A DNA stretch of 64,000 nucleotides from Robiginitomaculum sp. (lineage in GTDB: Bacteria; Pseudomonadota; Alphaproteobacteria; Caulobacterales; Maricaulaceae): positions 62,001 through 126,000 of the forward strand of contig JAJFFO010000002.1 in NCBI GenBank assembly GCA_021776615.1. The letters are read 5' to 3'. Shown one piece after another: positions 48,427-57,791 of the stretch. Every line of letters begins with the position of its first letter. The first letter of the stretch is position 1. The position numbers were made by a program, and so were the translations under genes. The notes under the pieces were generated by a model. The model was not told the origin of the DNA. It worked only from the letters and a program-made list of their open reading frames with translations, and searched no databases.

Positions 48427-49857
48427 TCAAGGCGCTTTTGCCACAATGGCGTCTTCAATACGGGCCAGAGTTTCCTCTCGACCAAGTAATGCGCAACTGG
48501 CACCAATATCTGGCGCTGGTGCTCCCCCGGTTAAAGCCGCGCGCAGAGGTTGCCCGACTTTGCCGAAGCCGACCTCTTCCTCTTGCGCAAAGCGCTGAAT
48601 TCTCTCACCAAGCGTGTCGGCATTCCACTCAACTTCGCTTGTCAACGCTTCACAAAGACGTGCAAGTCTTTGCTGTGCATCGCCACTTAGCTGTTTTAAA
48701 GCTTTTCCCTCCAAGGGAATCGGGCGCTGCCGAACCAGAAAGTAACTCTGATCTGCCAATTCGGAAATGGTTTTTGCTCTTTTTTTGAGAATTTCCATGG
48801 CGCAACACACCCGTTCCGACACAATCGAATTCAATGGCCACTCTTTAAAGTCGCGGATATAGGCAAGGGTAAGGTCGCTAAGTCTGGTGTTTTCCGCATG
48901 GTGTAAATAGTGGGCGTTAATACTTGCCATTTTGTCAAAATCGAGCCGTGATGGAGCTTTGTTAATGCCTCCAAGATCAAAAACTGCGATCAATTCTTCA
49001 TCGGAAGCGATTTCCAAATCACCATGCGCCCAGCCAAGACGAACCAGATAATTACGCATGGCTTCGGGCAAATACCCCATATCGCGATAGGCCTCTACGC
49101 CCAAAGCTCCATGACGCTTTGACAATTTCTTTCCATCAGGGCCATGGATTAACGGAATGTGCGCATATATTGGGATGGGCCAATTCAGAGCTGCATATAT
49201 CAGGTTTTGCCGGGCGGCATTGACCAAATGATCATCGCCACGAATGACATGGCTGATATTCATATCGTGATCATCCACCACTACGGCCAGCATATAGGTC
49301 GGTGTGCCGTCAGCACGCAATAATATCAAATCATCAAGATCTGCATTGGCGAATTTTACGGCACCCTGGACTTTGTCATCGATAATTGTATGCCCGTCAT
49401 TGGGCGCTTTCAGGCGCACCGCATAAGGCTGGTTTGATGGCGCATCAGTGCCGTCATTGTCGCGCCATGGAGAGTGAAATTTCCGCCCCTCTGCGCGGGC
49501 CGCTTCCCGCTCAGTCAGGGTTTCTTCTGGCGTCATGTAACAGCGATACGCGCCGCCATCTGCCAACAATTCGTGCGCGATTTGCCCATGCCGTTCGGCG
49601 CGCTGGCTTTGGAGTATGATTTCTCCATCATGATCAAGGCCCAGCCATGCCAATCCACTATCAATCGCGGCAATGGCTTCAGGGGTTGAGCGTGCATGGT
49701 CTGTGTCTTCAATGCGCAAAAGGAATTTACCGCCGTTTGCGCGGGAAAATAGCCAATTAAATAACGCTGTCCGTGCGCCGCCAATATGCAAAAAGCCGGT
49801 CGGAGAGGGCGCAAAGCGGGTGATTATGGCGGGCATGTCTGGGCCGATACAAAACAT
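48427..49857 (-). CDS. gltX: Glutamyl-tRNA synthetase
   Basis: GltX charges tRNA-Glu. The 476-residue class I enzyme has the HIGH motif in RFAPSPTGFLHIGGARTALFNWL, RIEDTDHARS, and the KMSKS variant KKLSKRHG. The length and C-terminal anticodon domain are normal. An internal ATG at 49836 starts the more usual PAIITRFAPSP N-terminus and may be the true start; neither has a strong ribosome site. It is divergent from comEC, with 70 bases between them, and lies upstream of gltA on the same strand, 60 bases apart. Confidence 0.95.
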   Translation of the reverse strand: MFCIGPDMPAIITRFAPSPTGFLHIGGARTALFNWLFSRANGGKFLLRIEDTDHARSTPEAIAAIDSGLAWLGLDHDGEIILQSQRAERHGQIAHELLADGGAYRCYMTPEETLTEREAARAEGRKFHSPWRDNDGTDAPSNQPYAVRLKAPNDGHTIIDDKVQGAVKFANADLDDLILLRADGTPTYMLAVVVDDHDMNISHVIRGDDHLVNAARQNLIYAALNWPIPIYAHIPLIHGPDGKKLSKRHGALGVEAYRDMGYLPEAMRNYLVRLGWAHGDLEIASDEELIAVFDLGGINKAPSRLDFDKMASINAHYLHHAENTRLSDLTLAYIRDFKEWPLNSIVSERVCCAMEILKKRAKTISELADQSYFLVRQRPIPLEGKALKQLSGDAQQRLARLCEALTSEVEWNADTLGERIQRFAQEEEVGFGKVGQPLRAALTGGAPAPDIGASCALLGREETLARIEDAIVAKAP

Positions 49858-49927
49858 AGGGAGGAATCAAACTTTATGGTAACATGGCCCCCCAATATCG
49901 AACAGGAAGGATGCGCAGGCGATTGGT

Positions 49928-52060
49928 TTGATTTTTAACCCTCAATCCACCGTGCCGGACCTGCGAGAGAGTTGGCGACGGGTGCGCGACGCCGGGCCGC
50001 GTCAGGGGAGTTTTTCTCTTTGGGCGCCATGGGCTTTTTGTGGTGGTGCGGCCTTGTACTTTTACCCACTGGCCGAGCCCGTATGGTTTTTGCCACTTGG
50101 CATAATGGCGGCGTGTCTTGTCCTCGGTGCCCTAGTTTATCGCCTCTTGAATGATCGTGGGGTCTGGTTGCTGTTTGTATTGGGTCTGATCATTGCTGCC
50201 AGTGCCGGGTGGGGAGCAGCCCAATGGCGCAGCCAATCGCGCGCGGCACCGGTATTGCCCAGCAAAAGCGCGGTTTATAAGGGCGAGGGCACCGTTTTGT
50301 CTGTGGATAAAGAACGTGGTCATAGGGCGCGTTATTTGATTGAACCTCGGCGTCTAAGCCGTTTGTCGGTAATGCAATACCCCAAGCGCATTCGGATGAG
50401 CAGTTTTGCCGGGGATGCGGAGCCCGGAGATGTGGTTGCTTTCACTGCGGCTTTGCAGGCCCCGCCCTCAGCGCGGTTTCCGGGGGCGTATAATTTCGCG
50501 CGTCGCGCCTGGTTTGAGCAAATTGGCGGCACTGGATTTTCTTACGGGCATTTGAAACCTTTGCCCGCGCCGGCCGTCGCACCAGAATGGTCGCGGTTAA
50601 AGCTGACGCAATTGCGAAGGGCGCTAACCCTTCGTATTCGCGGCGGTTTGGATGGGCAAAAGGGCGCCATCGCTGCTGCTCTGGTCACCGGGGATCGCAG
50701 CACCATCAGCGACGAAACGGCGGAGAGTTTACGGATTGCCGGATTGGCGCATATGTTGGCCATATCTGGCCTGCATATGGGGCTGGTCGCAGGATTGGTG
50801 TTTGCCGGCGGCGCGGTTGTATTGGCTAGTATTCCCGCTATTGGTCGGCGCTTTGATGCGCGAAAACCGGCGGCGCTTTTGGGCCTTGCCGCGGCCATTG
50901 CATACCTTTTGCTTTCCGGAGGCAGTGCGGCGACCCAGCGCGCTTTTGTTATGGTTGTTGTTGTTTTCATTGCCATTCTTTTCAATCGCCGCGCGCTTTC
51001 GGTGCGTACAATTTCCTTGGCCGCTTTTGTGGTGGTGGTTTTGGCGCCTGAAAACGTAATTTCGCCCGGCTTTCAAATGTCATTTTCAGCGGCTCTGGCG
51101 CTGATCGCGTTTTATGAATGGGCCGGGGCACGGGTGCGTCCATTGCCGTTCGTAAACGGGATTACAATTGCAAACCTGCTGTCCAGAGCTTTTATGATCT
51201 TGCTGGCGCTGGCCCTTACCAGCCTGATCGCCGGATTTGCTACCGGACCCGCTGCCGCGTTTTATTTCAATCGGTCGGCAAGCTATGGGCTTGTCGCAAA
51301 TTTGGCGGCCATGCCGGTTTTTACCTTTATCGTTATGCCGTCTTTGCTCATTGGAACGGTATTGGAAAGTGTGGGGGGCGGCGGACCATTTTTCACCATT
51401 GCCGGATGGGGGCTGGCGGTGATTTTGCAAGTTGCGCAGGGCGTTTCGCAATTTCCAAAGGCGGTATTCTATCTGCCATCGATTTCGCCGGTAATTTACG
51501 CGCTCTTTATTGTCGGGCTTTTGTTATTGTGCCTGTTGCGCGACAAGCGGCGGATTGCTGGCGCGGCGCTTATTGCCGTTGGCATATTGTTTTGGAGCAC
51601 GGTTAAAGTGCCGGACGGGTTATTGGTGCCAGCTGGCGGGGTGTTGGCACTGGATGTTAATGGCGACAAAATGCTTCTGGGATATGGCGTCTTTTCGCGC
51701 TTTGAACTGGACCAATTTACTGCCGCATCGGGTTTGGCCCCGGACCATGGTGTGGAATTGAAAAAAGCCAAGGCTTTATTGCCGTGCGATCATAGAGGCT
51801 GTTTGGCAAAACTGGCGGATGGTCGTCGGGTCGCTATGGTTTTGAGCGCCGAGCAATTGGCGGAAGACTGCCGTTTTGCCGATATTGTTGTGTTGACCCA
51901 TAAAGTTTCAACGCGAAATCATGCGAATTGCCCAAACGGGAAAATCCTGAATAACCATGCCGATGAGGCTGGGGCATTACTGTATTTCGCCAACAAAACC
52001 CAAATTAAGAATTTGCCCAAACCGACACGTCCTTGGTCTAACAGTAAGGGCGGTAATTGA
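49928..52060 (+). CDS. comEC: ComEC/Rec2 family membrane protein
   Basis: ComEC forms the inner-membrane channel for single-stranded DNA in naturally competent bacteria. The 710-residue protein has about ten hydrophobic spans, an N-terminal OB-like DUF4131 region (about 100-190) and the competence core with LAHMLAISGLHMGLVAG (about 270-286) and SGGSAATQRAFVMV. The C-terminal soluble part (about 570-710) is short and lacks the metal-binding motif of the metallo-beta-lactamase domain seen in Bacillus ComEC, so it may be a reduced form. The start is TTG at 49928. It converges on lexA. Confidence 0.9.
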   Translation: MIFNPQSTVPDLRESWRRVRDAGPRQGSFSLWAPWAFCGGAALYFYPLAEPVWFLPLGIMAACLVLGALVYRLLNDRGVWLLFVLGLIIAASAGWGAAQWRSQSRAAPVLPSKSAVYKGEGTVLSVDKERGHRARYLIEPRRLSRLSVMQYPKRIRMSSFAGDAEPGDVVAFTAALQAPPSARFPGAYNFARRAWFEQIGGTGFSYGHLKPLPAPAVAPEWSRLKLTQLRRALTLRIRGGLDGQKGAIAAALVTGDRSTISDETAESLRIAGLAHMLAISGLHMGLVAGLVFAGGAVVLASIPAIGRRFDARKPAALLGLAAAIAYLLLSGGSAATQRAFVMVVVVFIAILFNRRALSVRTISLAAFVVVVLAPENVISPGFQMSFSAALALIAFYEWAGARVRPLPFVNGITIANLLSRAFMILLALALTSLIAGFATGPAAAFYFNRSASYGLVANLAAMPVFTFIVMPSLLIGTVLESVGGGGPFFTIAGWGLAVILQVAQGVSQFPKAVFYLPSISPVIYALFIVGLLLLCLLRDKRRIAGAALIAVGILFWSTVKVPDGLLVPAGGVLALDVNGDKMLLGYGVFSRFELDQFTAASGLAPDHGVELKKAKALLPCDHRGCLAKLADGRRVAMVLSAEQLAEDCRFADIVVLTHKVSTRNHANCPNGKILNNHADEAGALLYFANKTQIKNLPKPTRPWSNSKGGN

Positions 52061-52125
52061 TAGCTAAACCAGGCAGTTATGTAAATATTATAATGTGAAA
52101 ATGATCATAATTTCCGCCATCAAAA

Positions 52126-52809
52126 TTAATGGTAACGGCGTACCAGCCCAACCAATGTGCCCTGAACTTTAACCCGGTCGGGGCCGAATACTCGTGTTTC
52201 ATATTCAGGATTGGCAGCTTCCAACGCAATGCTGCCATCTTGTTTGCGCAAGCGCTTTAGCGTCGCTTCCTGGTCATCAACCAGCGCCACCACGATCTGC
52301 CCGGTATTGGCAGATTGCGCCCGGCGAATAATCACCGTATCGCCATCCAATATCCCGGCATTTATCATTGAATCGCCTTGCACTGAGAGTGCGAAGTGCT
52401 CGCCGCGCCCGATCATATCCGCCGGGGCGGCAATGCGTGCAGTTTCGTGCTGGATCGCCTCAATCGGCGTGCCTGCGGCAATGCGGCCCAAAAGCGGCAC
52501 GTCAATACTATTGGCAGGTTCGGGCAGTTCGCCCGCCGCCTCAGCCGTCATAACATTGGGTTTAAAGTTTGAATTAACAGGGTTTTGTTGCATATCTTCG
52601 GGCAGTTTCACCACTTCCAGCGCGCGGGCGCGATGGGCAAGGCGGCGGATAAACCCGCGTTCTTCCAAGGCGGTAATCAAGCGGTGAATGCCTGATTTTG
52701 AGGCTAGGCCCAAGGCGTCTTTCATTTCATCGAACGATGGCGAAACGCCGCTCTGCGACAAGCGCTGATTAATAAAAATAAGAAGGTCGTGTTGTTTCGT
52801 TGTTAGCAT
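52126..52809 (-). CDS. lexA: LexA repressor
   Basis: LexA represses DNA-damage genes and cuts itself when RecA is activated. The 227-residue protein has an N-terminal winged helix (residues 1-70; [23 protein letters not shown]), the cleavage bond Ala112-Gly113 in [10 protein letters not shown], and the Ser147/Lys185 dyad in QGDSM and ATLKR. An extended linker is typical of this class. Its own promoter carries LexA boxes, so it is self-regulated. It lies downstream of trpC on the same strand. Confidence 0.97.
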   Translation of the reverse strand: MLTTKQHDLLIFINQRLSQSGVSPSFDEMKDALGLASKSGIHRLITALEERGFIRRLAHRARALEVVKLPEDMQQNPVNSNFKPNVMTAEAAGELPEPANSIDVPLLGRIAAGTPIEAIQHETARIAAPADMIGRGEHFALSVQGDSMINAGILDGDTVIIRRAQSANTGQIVVALVDDQEATLKRLRKQDGSIALEAANPEYETRVFGPDRVKVQGTLVGLVRRYH

Positions 52810-52819
52810 AGCATCACCA

Positions 52820-52874
52820 GAACAAAAACCGAATCTGTTGACGATGTTCTACATGTGTTCTTATTCGTGGTCAA
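52820..52874 (-). promoter_or_regulatory. lexA: lexA promoter with two LexA boxes
   Basis: On the minus strand TTGACC (52874-52869) and TAGAAC (52851-52846) are 17 bases apart. The perfect box GTTC-TACATGT-GTTC (plus strand 52846-52860) covers the -10 element. A second degenerate box, GAAC-AAAAACC-GAAT on the plus strand (52820-52834), lies between it and the lexA ATG, with an 11-base gap. This is the same perfect-plus-GAAT pattern seen at the small SOS gene near 28.1 kb. The trpC-lexA gap is otherwise empty. Confidence 0.8.
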
Positions 52875-52899
52875 GGGAGTCGGGTAATGGCCGCGCCGC

Positions 52900-53685
52900 T
52901 TACGCCAATAAGGCCCGCGTGGCTTGGGCAACGTCTTGGTGGCGCATCAGGCCTTCGCCAACGAGAATGGCGCGCGCTCCCGCCGCTTTTACCCGCGCCA
53001 CATCGGCGGCGACATGAATGCCGCTTTCCGATACCAAAAGCGCGGTTGGGGGCAGCAAAGGCGATAATTCTTCGGTGACGCCCAATGAGGTCTCAAAAGT
53101 GGAAAGATTGCGGTTATTGATACCCAACAATGTGACCGGTAAAGTCAGTGCCGCTTGCAATTCTTCGCCATTGTGCACCTCAACCAACACATCCATGCCC
53201 AAATCATGGGCCTGCGCCGCCAACTCACCCGCTTGCGCGGTCTCTAACGCCGCCATAATCAGCAAAATACAATCGGCACCCAATGCGCGCGATTGCGTGA
53301 CCTGCCATGGATCCACGATGAAATCTTTGCGCAAAACCGGTAGTTTTACGGCCTTGCGGGCTGTGACGAGGAAGGCATCATCGCCCTGAAAATACTGCCG
53401 GTCGGTCAACACCGACAAAGCGCTGGCCCCGCCATCCTCATAGGCTTTGGCCAAGCTGGCCGGGTCAAAATCCTTGCGGATAAGGCCTTTGGAGGGGCTG
53501 GCGCGTTTAATTTCGGCAATCAGGGCGATGCTGGCGCTTTTTGGCGGGGTTTGCAGGGCGCGAACGAAGCCCCGTGTCGGCGCGCCATCCAATGCTTTGG
53601 CGTGCAACTCGGCCTGCGATTGCTGGCGCTTGCCGTGGGCAATTTCCTCGCGCTTGGTGGCCAGTATTTGCGCCAGCACACTCAT
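52900..53685 (-). CDS. trpC: Indole-3-glycerol phosphate synthase
   Basis: TrpC closes the indole ring in tryptophan synthesis. The 261-residue TIM-barrel protein has the family N-terminus SVLAQILATKREEIA, the catalytic IALIAEIKRASPSKG with Glu and Lys, VLRKDFIVDPWQV, and LLVSESGIHVAADV. I chose the ATG at 53685, which overlaps the trpD stop by four bases; the longer frame runs back into trpD. It is a stand-alone enzyme, not fused to trpF. Confidence 0.96.
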   Translation of the reverse strand: MSVLAQILATKREEIAHGKRQQSQAELHAKALDGAPTRGFVRALQTPPKSASIALIAEIKRASPSKGLIRKDFDPASLAKAYEDGGASALSVLTDRQYFQGDDAFLVTARKAVKLPVLRKDFIVDPWQVTQSRALGADCILLIMAALETAQAGELAAQAHDLGMDVLVEVHNGEELQAALTLPVTLLGINNRNLSTFETSLGVTEELSPLLPPTALLVSESGIHVAADVARVKAAGARAILVGEGLMRHQDVAQATRALLA

Positions 53686-54704
53686 GATGCTTCGGCGTTG
53701 GACAATTGCACCAGGCGGGCCAGCGCTTGTGCGGCAGCGCCATCGTCCAGCTTTTGTGTGCACAAGGCGATGCCTTCGCCAACATTTGCCACACGGCCAG
53801 CCACATAAACGGCGGCGCCCGCGTTAAGAAGCGCAATATCGCGATACGCGCCGGGCTTGCCGTCCAGCAAAGCGCGTATGGCCATGGCGTTTTGGGCAGG
53901 CTCGCCGCCGACTAATTCCGCTTCCGACGTCCGCTTTATGCCAAATTCCTCCGGTGTAATTTCGAAGGTTTTAATCTGGCCATCCTCCAGTGCGCTTACC
54001 CGGGTTGGGCCGGTGGTGGTGATTTCGTCCAGCCCGTCGCTGCCATGGACTACCCAGGCGCGCTTGGCACCCAATTCGCGCAAGGCCCCGGCGATTGGCT
54101 CGGTCCACCTTGCATCAAACACCCCCAATAGCTGGTGGCGGACGCCGGCGGGGTTGGCCAGTGGACCGATGAGGTTAAACACCGAGCGTATCCCCAAGGC
54201 CCGGCGCGCCCCGGCCACGTGGCGCATGGCAATGTGCAAGGTTGGCGCAAACATGAAGCCGATATTGGCCCCGGTGAAGCAGGCTTCAATCTGCGGCGAG
54301 CTGATTTGCAGGCGCACGCCCAGGGCCTCCAACACCTCGGCCGAGCCGGATTTGGAGCTTAAGGCCTTATTGCCGTGTTTAGCCACGCAAACTCCGGTCC
54401 CGGCGACAATAAGGGCGGCGGCGGTGGAGATATTGTAGGTGCCTTTTGAATCGCCGCCAGTGCCGCAAGTATCAATGGCCCCTTCGGGCGCTTGTACCTG
54501 GGCAAGGCGTTCGCGCAAGGATAGCGCCCCGGCGGTAATGATTTCGGTGCTTTCGCCGGTAACCCGAAGGCCCATCAAAAATGCGCCGATTTGCGCATCA
54601 TCGACATGACCATCCATAATTTGCGCGAAGGCATTGCGCGCCATGACGGCACTCAGCGGCTGGCCCTTTGCCAGATGCTCGAGAATGGGGACGAATGGTT
54701 TCAT
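53682..54704 (-). CDS. trpD: Anthranilate phosphoribosyltransferase
   Basis: TrpD joins anthranilate and PRPP. The 340-residue protein has the PRPP-binding DTCGTGGDSKGTYNISTA near residue 78, the conserved KHGNKALSSKSGSAEVLEALG, and the late acidic SDGLDEITTTGPT site. Length is typical. It overlaps trpG by four bases upstream and trpC by four downstream, a tightly coupled trpGDC operon. Confidence 0.96.
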   Translation of the reverse strand: MKPFVPILEHLAKGQPLSAVMARNAFAQIMDGHVDDAQIGAFLMGLRVTGESTEIITAGALSLRERLAQVQAPEGAIDTCGTGGDSKGTYNISTAAALIVAGTGVCVAKHGNKALSSKSGSAEVLEALGVRLQISSPQIEACFTGANIGFMFAPTLHIAMRHVAGARRALGIRSVFNLIGPLANPAGVRHQLLGVFDARWTEPIAGALRELGAKRAWVVHGSDGLDEITTTGPTRVSALEDGQIKTFEITPEEFGIKRTSEAELVGGEPAQNAMAIRALLDGKPGAYRDIALLNAGAAVYVAGRVANVGEGIALCTQKLDDGAAAQALARLVQLSNAEAS

Positions 54705-55288
54705 GCTGCTTGCGCCGGTTGGTTGCAGATATCGAGAAAGTTTTGCAACAGCTCATGCCCGTGGGCCGATGCTATGGATTCGGGATGGAACAGCACCCCG
54801 TGAATAGGACGGGTTTTGTGGCTAAGCCCCATCACTTCGCCATCCTTGGTTTGTGCCGTGACGTTAAGGCAATCGGGCACACTGTCGCGGCCAATGGCCA
54901 AGCTGTGATAGCGCGCGGCTTCAAACCCATTGGGTATGTCGCTGAACACGCCGCTGCCGTCGTGCGTTATCGGGCTGGTCTTGCCGTGCATTATGGTTTT
55001 GGCAGGCACCACCTTGGCCCCATAGGCCTGACCAATGGATTGAAAACCGAGGCATACGCCAAATATCGGTAAATTTGCCGGTGCCAGCCGCAACAGTTCG
55101 AGGCAAATGCCGGCTTGGTCGGGCGTACACGGCCCGGGCGATAAAATGATGCCTTCAGGAGCCAGTGCCAATGTCTCTTGCGCGCTCATATCATCATTGC
55201 GGTGCACCAAGGTGTCAGCACCCAGCTCGCGCACATAGTGCACCAGATTATAAGTGAAACTGTCATAATTATCGATGATCAGGAGCAT
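54701..55288 (-). CDS. trpG: Anthranilate synthase glutamine amidotransferase component
   Basis: TrpG supplies ammonia from glutamine to TrpE. The 195-residue class I amidotransferase has the catalytic Cys in PIFGVCLGFQSIGQ and the His-Glu pair in GVLFHPESIAS. It starts LLIIDNYDSFTYNLV. Its partner trpE is not adjacent but 3.6 kb away on the same strand at 58919, with plus-strand genes between them. It overlaps trpD by four bases. Confidence 0.96.
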   Translation of the reverse strand: MLLIIDNYDSFTYNLVHYVRELGADTLVHRNDDMSAQETLALAPEGIILSPGPCTPDQAGICLELLRLAPANLPIFGVCLGFQSIGQAYGAKVVPAKTIMHGKTSPITHDGSGVFSDIPNGFEAARYHSLAIGRDSVPDCLNVTAQTKDGEVMGLSHKTRPIHGVLFHPESIASAHGHELLQNFLDICNQPAQAA

Positions 55289-55394
55289 GGGCTAAGCCTT
55301 CGTTTTTCGCGCAAACTAAGCCGTTGCACCGCGCGCGGCAATAGGCGTTGACGAGGATGTTACTGCCGACAGAGAAGACTCGAGCCACGCCCAG

Positions 55395-55559
55395 TTATAC
55401 GACATAGCTCCCACCATCCGCCCCATTGAGGGTGACACGGGCCCAAGACTGTTTCCCGGCGGATGAATCAAAAGGCGGATGAATCAAAAATGGTGTGGCC
55501 GAGACGCTAGGTAACAGTGCGGTCTGAGCCAGATGCTCTTCAAGCACTAATGATCGCAC
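55395..55559 (-). other. 54-codon open frame of unknown status
   Basis: In the 371-base gap before the Sel1 gene, a minus-strand frame starts with GTG and ends TAA, reading VRSLVLEEHLAQTALLP... to ...WARVTLNGADGGSYVV. It could be the 3' end of a lost gene, or it could be chance. It has no credible ribosome site and includes the 16-bp tandem repeat. I recognise no family. The rest of the gap is AT-rich and holds no other feature. Confidence 0.2.
55458..55489. repeat. Two tandem copies of a 16-bp unit
   Basis: The unit GGCGGATGAATCAAAA occurs twice in perfect tandem. It lies upstream of the insertion-like Sel1 block and may mark a recombination point, or simply be a slippage duplication. Confidence 0.85.
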
Positions 55560-55659
55560 ATTTATTCAACCTTCTACAGATTCTAAAATAACTCTGAGTA
55601 GATAAACTTGCTTACGTCCAAAATTTAATATAATTTTTCGTCAAAACAGGGGGGTAACT

Positions 55660-57249
55660 ATGGTGGTATCAGTCCGGCTCTTTATTTCTTTGAGCGTTGT
55701 TTTCACATTTTGCGTCACTTTTTTCGCCCCTCCATCCGCTATTGCTGCGTCCATTGATGACGTGCCTTTGATAGAGCTTAAAACGAAATGTGATGCAGGT
55801 GGTATCGAGTATTGCGTAGACTTAGCTGAGGGTTACAGATCTGGAATATGGCTTCCAAAAAAACCTACTAAAGCTCTTAATATGTTCGAATCCTACTGCG
55901 AACAAAATAATATGATAGCCTGTTTCAGAGCTGGTCTCGTCTATTATAGGGGCGAGATTACCAAAAAAGACGAGCAGAGAGCCCTGACTTTTATTTCCAA
56001 GGCATGCACAGGTAATAATGCGGCGGCGTGTAGAAATGTTGGTGTTTTTTACCAACGCGGTTATGGGGTGGCGGCGGACCCCGTCAAGGCTCAAGAGTTT
56101 TTCCTATCGGCATGTAATTCGGGCGATGCAAAGGCTTGTGGACTGGCCAAAATTCCGACGCCATATAACACGGACTTAAGCGTGGTACAGGTAAAATGCA
56201 AAACCGCTAAATCTTGCCTAAAGGACGGCTATAAGTCAGTTAGAGGTCCTGAAATTAAACCGACTTTGGCAAATTTCAATAAAGCCTGTGAATATAAAAG
56301 TGCTGATGGCTGTTATGAATTGGCCGAACTGCTTCACACCGGAAAAGCATATGAACTGGCCTCAAAGAGGTATGAACAAGCTTGCATATTAGGGCACTCG
56401 GATGCCTGTGTTGCCTTGGCAGTGTACTATATTGAAGGCAAAGTTACACAAAATGAACCGCGTGGTTTAACAATATTGGCCTCAAATTGCGACAAAGACC
56501 AACCCAATATGCGTGCATGTCGTAAAGCTAGCTATAGGTTTTCCAGTAAATATGGCGCTGACATTATGGGTGAAAATAAATTTAGGGATTATACCAAGGC
56601 GGCTAAATATGGGAGTATTGCGTGTTATGCAAACGTCAATCCAGACCTATACGTATGTGCTGATCTAGGAAAAGTTTATGCTACTGGCGGATATGGTTTA
56701 GAGGCGGACCCAGTAAAAGCAAGCAACGCTTATTTGCAAGGTTGCTCTCCGGCAAATTATGGATCGGGTTCAACTTGTGATGTGGCGGGGCTGCGCGTGC
56801 TTCGCGGCGAAGGTATGCCTAAGAATATTGAGAAAGCAATATCCTTGTTGGAAGCTGGCTGTAAAGTGGAGAACTATGATGCATGTTACCATCTAGCCGT
56901 GGAATATGATCGCGGCGTTAACGTGCCAAGAAATGCCCCAAAAGCCGCCGATATGTATAAACAGATTTGTGAACCAACCGATAATTCAAGTAGAACATTT
57001 AGAAGCTGTGTCGCTGCATCCGCAGCCTACGAAGAGGAATTCCAATTCAGTAAGGCAGATGAAATTAATGCTCAGATTTGCAAGAACACTTCTCATTATC
57101 CCCCTGAAGACTATACTGCACCCAAGAATAGCTGCGTTGCGGTAGTGGCTGCAAAAGCTATGCATCAATGTGAGCTGGGCGGTAAAATAGATTGTGGTAA
57201 ACAGTGGGGAAATACCATTAAGGCTCAAAAAAAACTAAAAAAACTGTAG
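55660..57249 (+). CDS. Sel1-repeat (Hcp-like cysteine-rich) secreted protein, N-terminal part
   Basis: The 529-residue frame starts with a signal peptide (hydrophobic FISLSVVFTFCVTFFA, cleavage near AIAA, about residue 30) and is then built of Sel1-like repeats of about 36-40 residues with paired cysteines (patterns such as ALTFISKACTGNNAAACRNVGVFYQRGYG). Such Hcp-type proteins are periplasmic or secreted helical solenoids stabilised by disulfides. Functions vary; no catalytic motif is seen. It ends in an A-rich stretch, KAQKKLKKL-stop, where the reading frame appears shifted and the repeats resume in the next frame. It has lower GC and more AGA/AGG/ATA codons than neighbours. The ATG follows GGGGG. 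Confidence 0.85.
   Translation: MVVSVRLFISLSVVFTFCVTFFAPPSAIAASIDDVPLIELKTKCDAGGIEYCVDLAEGYRSGIWLPKKPTKALNMFESYCEQNNMIACFRAGLVYYRGEITKKDEQRALTFISKACTGNNAAACRNVGVFYQRGYGVAADPVKAQEFFLSACNSGDAKACGLAKIPTPYNTDLSVVQVKCKTAKSCLKDGYKSVRGPEIKPTLANFNKACEYKSADGCYELAELLHTGKAYELASKRYEQACILGHSDACVALAVYYIEGKVTQNEPRGLTILASNCDKDQPNMRACRKASYRFSSKYGADIMGENKFRDYTKAAKYGSIACYANVNPDLYVCADLGKVYATGGYGLEADPVKASNAYLQGCSPANYGSGSTCDVAGLRVLRGEGMPKNIEKAISLLEAGCKVENYDACYHLAVEYDRGVNVPRNAPKAADMYKQICEPTDNSSRTFRSCVAASAAYEEEFQFSKADEINAQICKNTSHYPPEDYTAPKNSCVAVVAAKAMHQCELGGKIDCGKQWGNTIKAQKKLKKL
57227..57243 (+). promoter_or_regulatory. A8-CT-A7 slippery tract at the Sel1 frame change
   Basis: The tract reads C-AAAAAAAA-CT-AAAAAAA-CTG with the zero-frame stop TAG four bases after it. 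A one-base backward slip (on A AAA AAA in either run) joins frame one (Sel1 protein, 55660) to the frame of the 57250-57791 region, which stays open and coding. Poly-A runs of this length allow transcriptional slippage, and such heptamers allow ribosomal slipping; a plain indel mutation or sequencing error is equally possible. Confidence 0.5.
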
Positions 57250-57791
57250 CATCTAAACCAAAATCAAAACCCCTTTTTACGGCGCCGGCACCTAAATCTA
57301 CGTCGCCTCCTGTGCAAAAACCTACGCCAAAAAAGGTGCCAACAATCACTCCTAGGCTTGATAAGCCCGTGGGGACTTGCGCCGGGCTTAGCGATAAAAA
57401 ATGTTTTCAGCGTGGTATTGATTATAACGTTGGTAAAAATGGCATTTCCAGAGATATTCGCAAAGCGAGGGATGTTTTTGTGCATGCCTGCAATAATGGG
57501 CACGCGCACTCATGTGAGTTTGCAGCCGATGGGTACCGAAGCTCGGAATACGCACTAAAGTCAGATTATAATTTGATGACTGCGCGTAAATTTTTTGTCA
57601 AAGCTTGCGACCTTGGTCGGGCGTCCGGTTGCTTCTATGCGCCGGGAACTTTTCCAAATCCCGAATATGATAAGACATTGTATGACAATGAAAAATTACC
57701 GCTCCTGGAGCGCGCCTGCAAAATGGGCAGCCGGGGCGGCTGCACGGGTGTAGCCATGATCAATAAAACGGGCGATTACGCACCGCGATAA
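57250..57791 (+). pseudogene. Sel1-repeat protein, C-terminal part in shifted frame
   Basis: Read in the minus-one frame from the slippery tract, the sequence continues as a Lys/Pro-rich linker (KSKPLFTAPAPKSTSPP...) into three more Cys-paired Sel1-like repeats (GTCAGLSDKKCFQRGIDY..., DVFVHACNNGHAHSCEFAADGY..., KFFVKACDLGRASGCFYA...) and ends ...GDYAPR-stop at 57791. No credible independent start exists; the only early start is a GTG at 57312 without a ribosome site. It is best read as the end of the preceding gene, fused only if the frame slips. Confidence 0.7.
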
